A stretch of DNA of 8,525 nt, taken from contig JAFPQL010000102.1 in NCBI GenBank assembly GCA_017414145.1, positions 1 through 8,525 on the forward strand. Reading direction: 5' to 3'. Under the pieces are notes generated by a model. The model did not search any database. It had not been told where the DNA came from and saw only the letters and a program-made list of their open reading frames with translations. Below are positions 7,348 through 8,525 of this stretch, piece after piece. The stretch comes from Oscillospiraceae bacterium (GTDB taxonomy: Bacteria; Bacillota_A; Clostridia; Oscillospirales; Ruminococcaceae). The first letter of the stretch is position 1, and the number at the start of each line of letters is the position of its first letter. The position numbers and the translations under genes are program-made.

Positions 7348-8267
7348 AAATACCGTATGAACGGAGAAAGTCGCTGTACGGCTACGGTTTTATCTCGATC
7401 TGGCTGATCGGCACCGTACTCTGGTTCCTGATTCCGCTGGCGGAGTCCCTCTGCTACTGCTTCATGGACAACAAGCTGCTGAAGCCCGATACCGGCGGAA
7501 TGCGCAAGGTCTGGCTCCCGCTTTCCGACGGCAGGTGGCTGGAGAATTTCCGCTATGTGTTCGCGGCGGATCCGAAATTTAAGGAGAGCCTGATTGCCGT
7601 CTTAAAGGACACGCTGATTCAGACGCCGATGATTCTGATTTTTTCGCTGTTCATCGCCGTCGTGCTGAATCAGAAGTTCAGGGGCAGAGGCTTTGCGCGT
7701 GCGATTTTCTTCCTGCCGGTCATCATTGCGACCGGTCCGGTTTACAACATCATCAGCGGCAACATCGCCGCCACGGGCGCGGACAGCGGTGTGCAGTTCT
7801 CGACGCTCTTTGAGACAGATCTGGTCGGCGACCTGCTCGATTATCTCGGCGTCATGAACATCAGCTCCGGTCTGACCGATTTCATCAACGCGGTCGTGAC
7901 CAACATCTTCGGGCTGGTCTGGAGCTCCGGCATCCAGATTCTGATTTTCCTTGCGGCGCTTCAGAATATCCCTGTCTCCGCAAAGGAGGCGGCGTCGATG
8001 GAGGGCGCGACCGCGTGGGAATACTTCTGGAAGATCACGCTGCCCTATGTCAGCCCGATGATTCTCGCAAATTTCATCTACACGGTCATTGACTCCTTCA
8101 CCCGGACGGACAACGCCGTCATGATGCGCGTGCTGGACAAGCAGCAGGTGGACTGGGACTTCGCCTACGCCTCTGCAATGGTCTGGAGCTATTTCGCAAT
8201 CGTCATGGCGGTCGTGGGCGTCGTGGTGCTCATCGTCAACCGGTTCGTGTTCTATGAAGTGGAGTAA
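7344..8267 (+). CDS. Carbohydrate ABC transporter permease, MalF type (second pair)
   Basis: This is a second MalF-type channel subunit of 307 residues. Its ATG overlaps the stop of the DUF5696-like gene (ATGA, 7344-7347), so translation is probably coupled; purine-rich AGGGAAGGAG lies at 7321-7330 and GAGG nearer the start. After a basic N-terminus (MKIPYERRK), membrane helices lie at about 14-36, 91-110, 117-135, 186-207, 235-255 and 278-300. The EAA loop is at 215-222 (EAASMEGA), followed by I-x-LPYVSP. Between the third and fourth helices is a long segment, residues 137-185, rich in Gly, Asp and Ser, which is longer than the matching part of the first MalF-type protein in this window. The protein is clearly not a recent copy of the first permease. 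Coupling to the DUF5696-like gene suggests the two act on the same substrate. Confidence 0.92.
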   Translation: MKIPYERRKSLYGYGFISIWLIGTVLWFLIPLAESLCYCFMDNKLLKPDTGGMRKVWLPLSDGRWLENFRYVFAADPKFKESLIAVLKDTLIQTPMILIFSLFIAVVLNQKFRGRGFARAIFFLPVIIATGPVYNIISGNIAATGADSGVQFSTLFETDLVGDLLDYLGVMNISSGLTDFINAVVTNIFGLVWSSGIQILIFLAALQNIPVSAKEAASMEGATAWEYFWKITLPYVSPMILANFIYTVIDSFTRTDNAVMMRVLDKQQVDWDFAYASAMVWSYFAIVMAVVGVVVLIVNRFVFYEVE

Positions 8268-8274
8268 AAGGGGG
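8265..8274 (+). promoter_or_regulatory. Stop codon fused to Shine-Dalgarno, TAAAAGGGGG (third, TAA form)
   Basis: The stop of the second MalF-type permease runs into AAAAGGGGG, which ends 8 bases before ATG at 8283. A GTG at 8274 in the same frame overlaps the Shine-Dalgarno and is a poorer start. The arrangement matches 1861-1871 and 4296-4306. Confidence 0.55.
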
Positions 8275-8282
8275 TGACGGGA

Positions 8283-8459
8283 ATGAAACAGTCAAAACAG
8301 ACCCCTGAAGCGGTTCCGGCGGAAGCAGTGACCGCCGTTTCGCAGAAAAAACGGACTTTGATACAGGGTTATATCCTCTTTTCTCTATGTCTGAAGGCAC
8401 TTCCACTACAACTTTACATTTACCTATATCTGCTAACATCTCAGCTAATTGTTTTATAG
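8283..8459 (+). pseudogene. N-terminal fragment, probably the second MalG-type permease, cut by a sequence junction
   Basis: An ATG at 8283 with a good Shine-Dalgarno follows the MalF-type gene by 15 bases, where a MalG-type partner is expected. The first ~24-28 codons encode a polar, Ala/Glu/Lys-rich cytoplasmic tail ending QKKRTLIQ, in keeping with the tail that precedes the first helix of MalG-type proteins. Past about 8352-8366 the frame runs into AT-rich, unrelated sequence and stops at 8457-8459. The residues after Q are therefore an artefact of the junction and not part of a real protein. The family call rests mainly on gene order, since no membrane helix or EAA loop is reached. Confidence 0.55.
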
Positions 8460-8525
8460 TAAAAACAGAAGCGGAATCCGCAATATTATAGGCCTCTCCT
8501 GATGAACCTTTTAACAATATAAACA
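8350..8525 (-). CDS. NAD-dependent epimerase/dehydratase, C-terminal fragment (both ends missing)
   Basis: Read on the minus strand from the right edge, the frame gives FILLKGSSGEAYNIAD, then FTIKQLAEMLADIG, then VVVEVPSDIEKRGYNPVSKSV. This is the C-terminal substrate-side region of short-chain NAD-dependent sugar epimerases/dehydratases, where GEAYN(V/I)A is a well-known landmark followed by a helix and a strand. The catalytic YxxxK and the N-terminal Rossmann domain would lie beyond the right edge. The family normally continues with a final stretch such as SSxKLxxLGW. Here that is replaced by antisense permease sequence, although the frame stays open by chance to 8236. Base composition is about 35% GC by hand count, far below the rest of the window, so this DNA comes from another genome or another region. 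The sugar substrate cannot be told. Confidence 0.7.
8352..8366. other. Junction between GC-rich operon and AT-rich epimerase DNA (probable chimera)
   Basis: Within these bases the plus-strand permease tail (KKRTLIQ) and the minus-strand epimerase (GYNPVSKSV) can both be read plausibly, so the break point lies here or very near. Two converging genes both lose their 3' ends at this point, and GC drops from about 60% to about 35%. No terminal inverted repeats or target duplication were seen. A misassembly is the simplest explanation. Confidence 0.6.

Noticed and set aside
8236..8349. Extension of the minus-strand epimerase frame to the stop at 8236
   Set aside because: This part is antisense to the permease start and intergenic DNA, has GC-rich composition and does not look like an epimerase C-terminus. 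The frame is open by chance.
8367..8459. C-terminal residues of the last plus-strand frame as a small membrane protein
   Set aside because: The Leu/Tyr-rich stretch is the antisense of the epimerase coding sequence. It only appears hydrophobic because of the AT-rich reverse frame.
1..8525. tRNA or rRNA genes, CRISPR arrays, insertion sequences, riboswitches, promoters or terminators
   Set aside because: The window is almost entirely coding with gaps of 24 bases or less. I saw no cloverleaf, regular direct-repeat array, transposase, terminal inverted repeats, -35/-10 pair or stem with a T-run.

Overview
The window reads as one gene-dense, plus-strand operon of about 8.3 kb, followed by a short stretch of foreign sequence at the right end. 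Gene-to-gene gaps are at most about 24 bases, start codons are preceded by strong purine-rich Shine-Dalgarno sites, and GC is roughly 60% with a G/C-rich third codon position. The carbohydrate ABC transporter parts are of the CUT1 type. Together these suggest a GC-rich Firmicutes/Clostridia organism, for example a gut Oscillospiraceae or Ruminococcus-like lineage. That placement is an inference from style and gene families, because no marker gene is present.

Layout, left to right: the C-terminal part of an extracellular sugar-binding protein (1-902); a MalF-type permease (925-1863) and a MalG-type permease (1878-2753), which form one transport channel; a secreted, membrane-anchored NHL-repeat/TPR-like protein (2772-4298); a five-helix YIP1-family membrane protein (4318-4947); a large secreted protein that resembles the DUF5696 family and looks like a beta-sandwich plus TIM-barrel glycosidase-like protein (4960-7347); a second MalF-type permease (7344-8267); and the first ~28 codons of what is probably a second MalG-type permease (from 8283).

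From about 8352-8366 onward GC falls to about 35%, and the sequence encodes, on the minus strand, the C-terminal part of an NAD-dependent epimerase/dehydratase. Both that gene and the last permease lose their 3' ends at the same point, so this is a junction of unrelated DNA. A metagenome assembly chimera is the likeliest cause; a real inversion or insertion is less likely.

Working model: the binding protein and the first permease pair import an oligosaccharide. The NHL-TPR protein, the YIP1 protein and the DUF5696-like protein form an extracytoplasmic/membrane module of unknown function co-expressed with the importer. A second permease pair serves a second substrate or works with the same module. 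No ATPase is encoded here, which fits CUT1 systems that borrow a shared MsmX/MsiK-type ATPase. The three central genes sandwiched between two permease pairs are the least-explained and most interesting part of the window.
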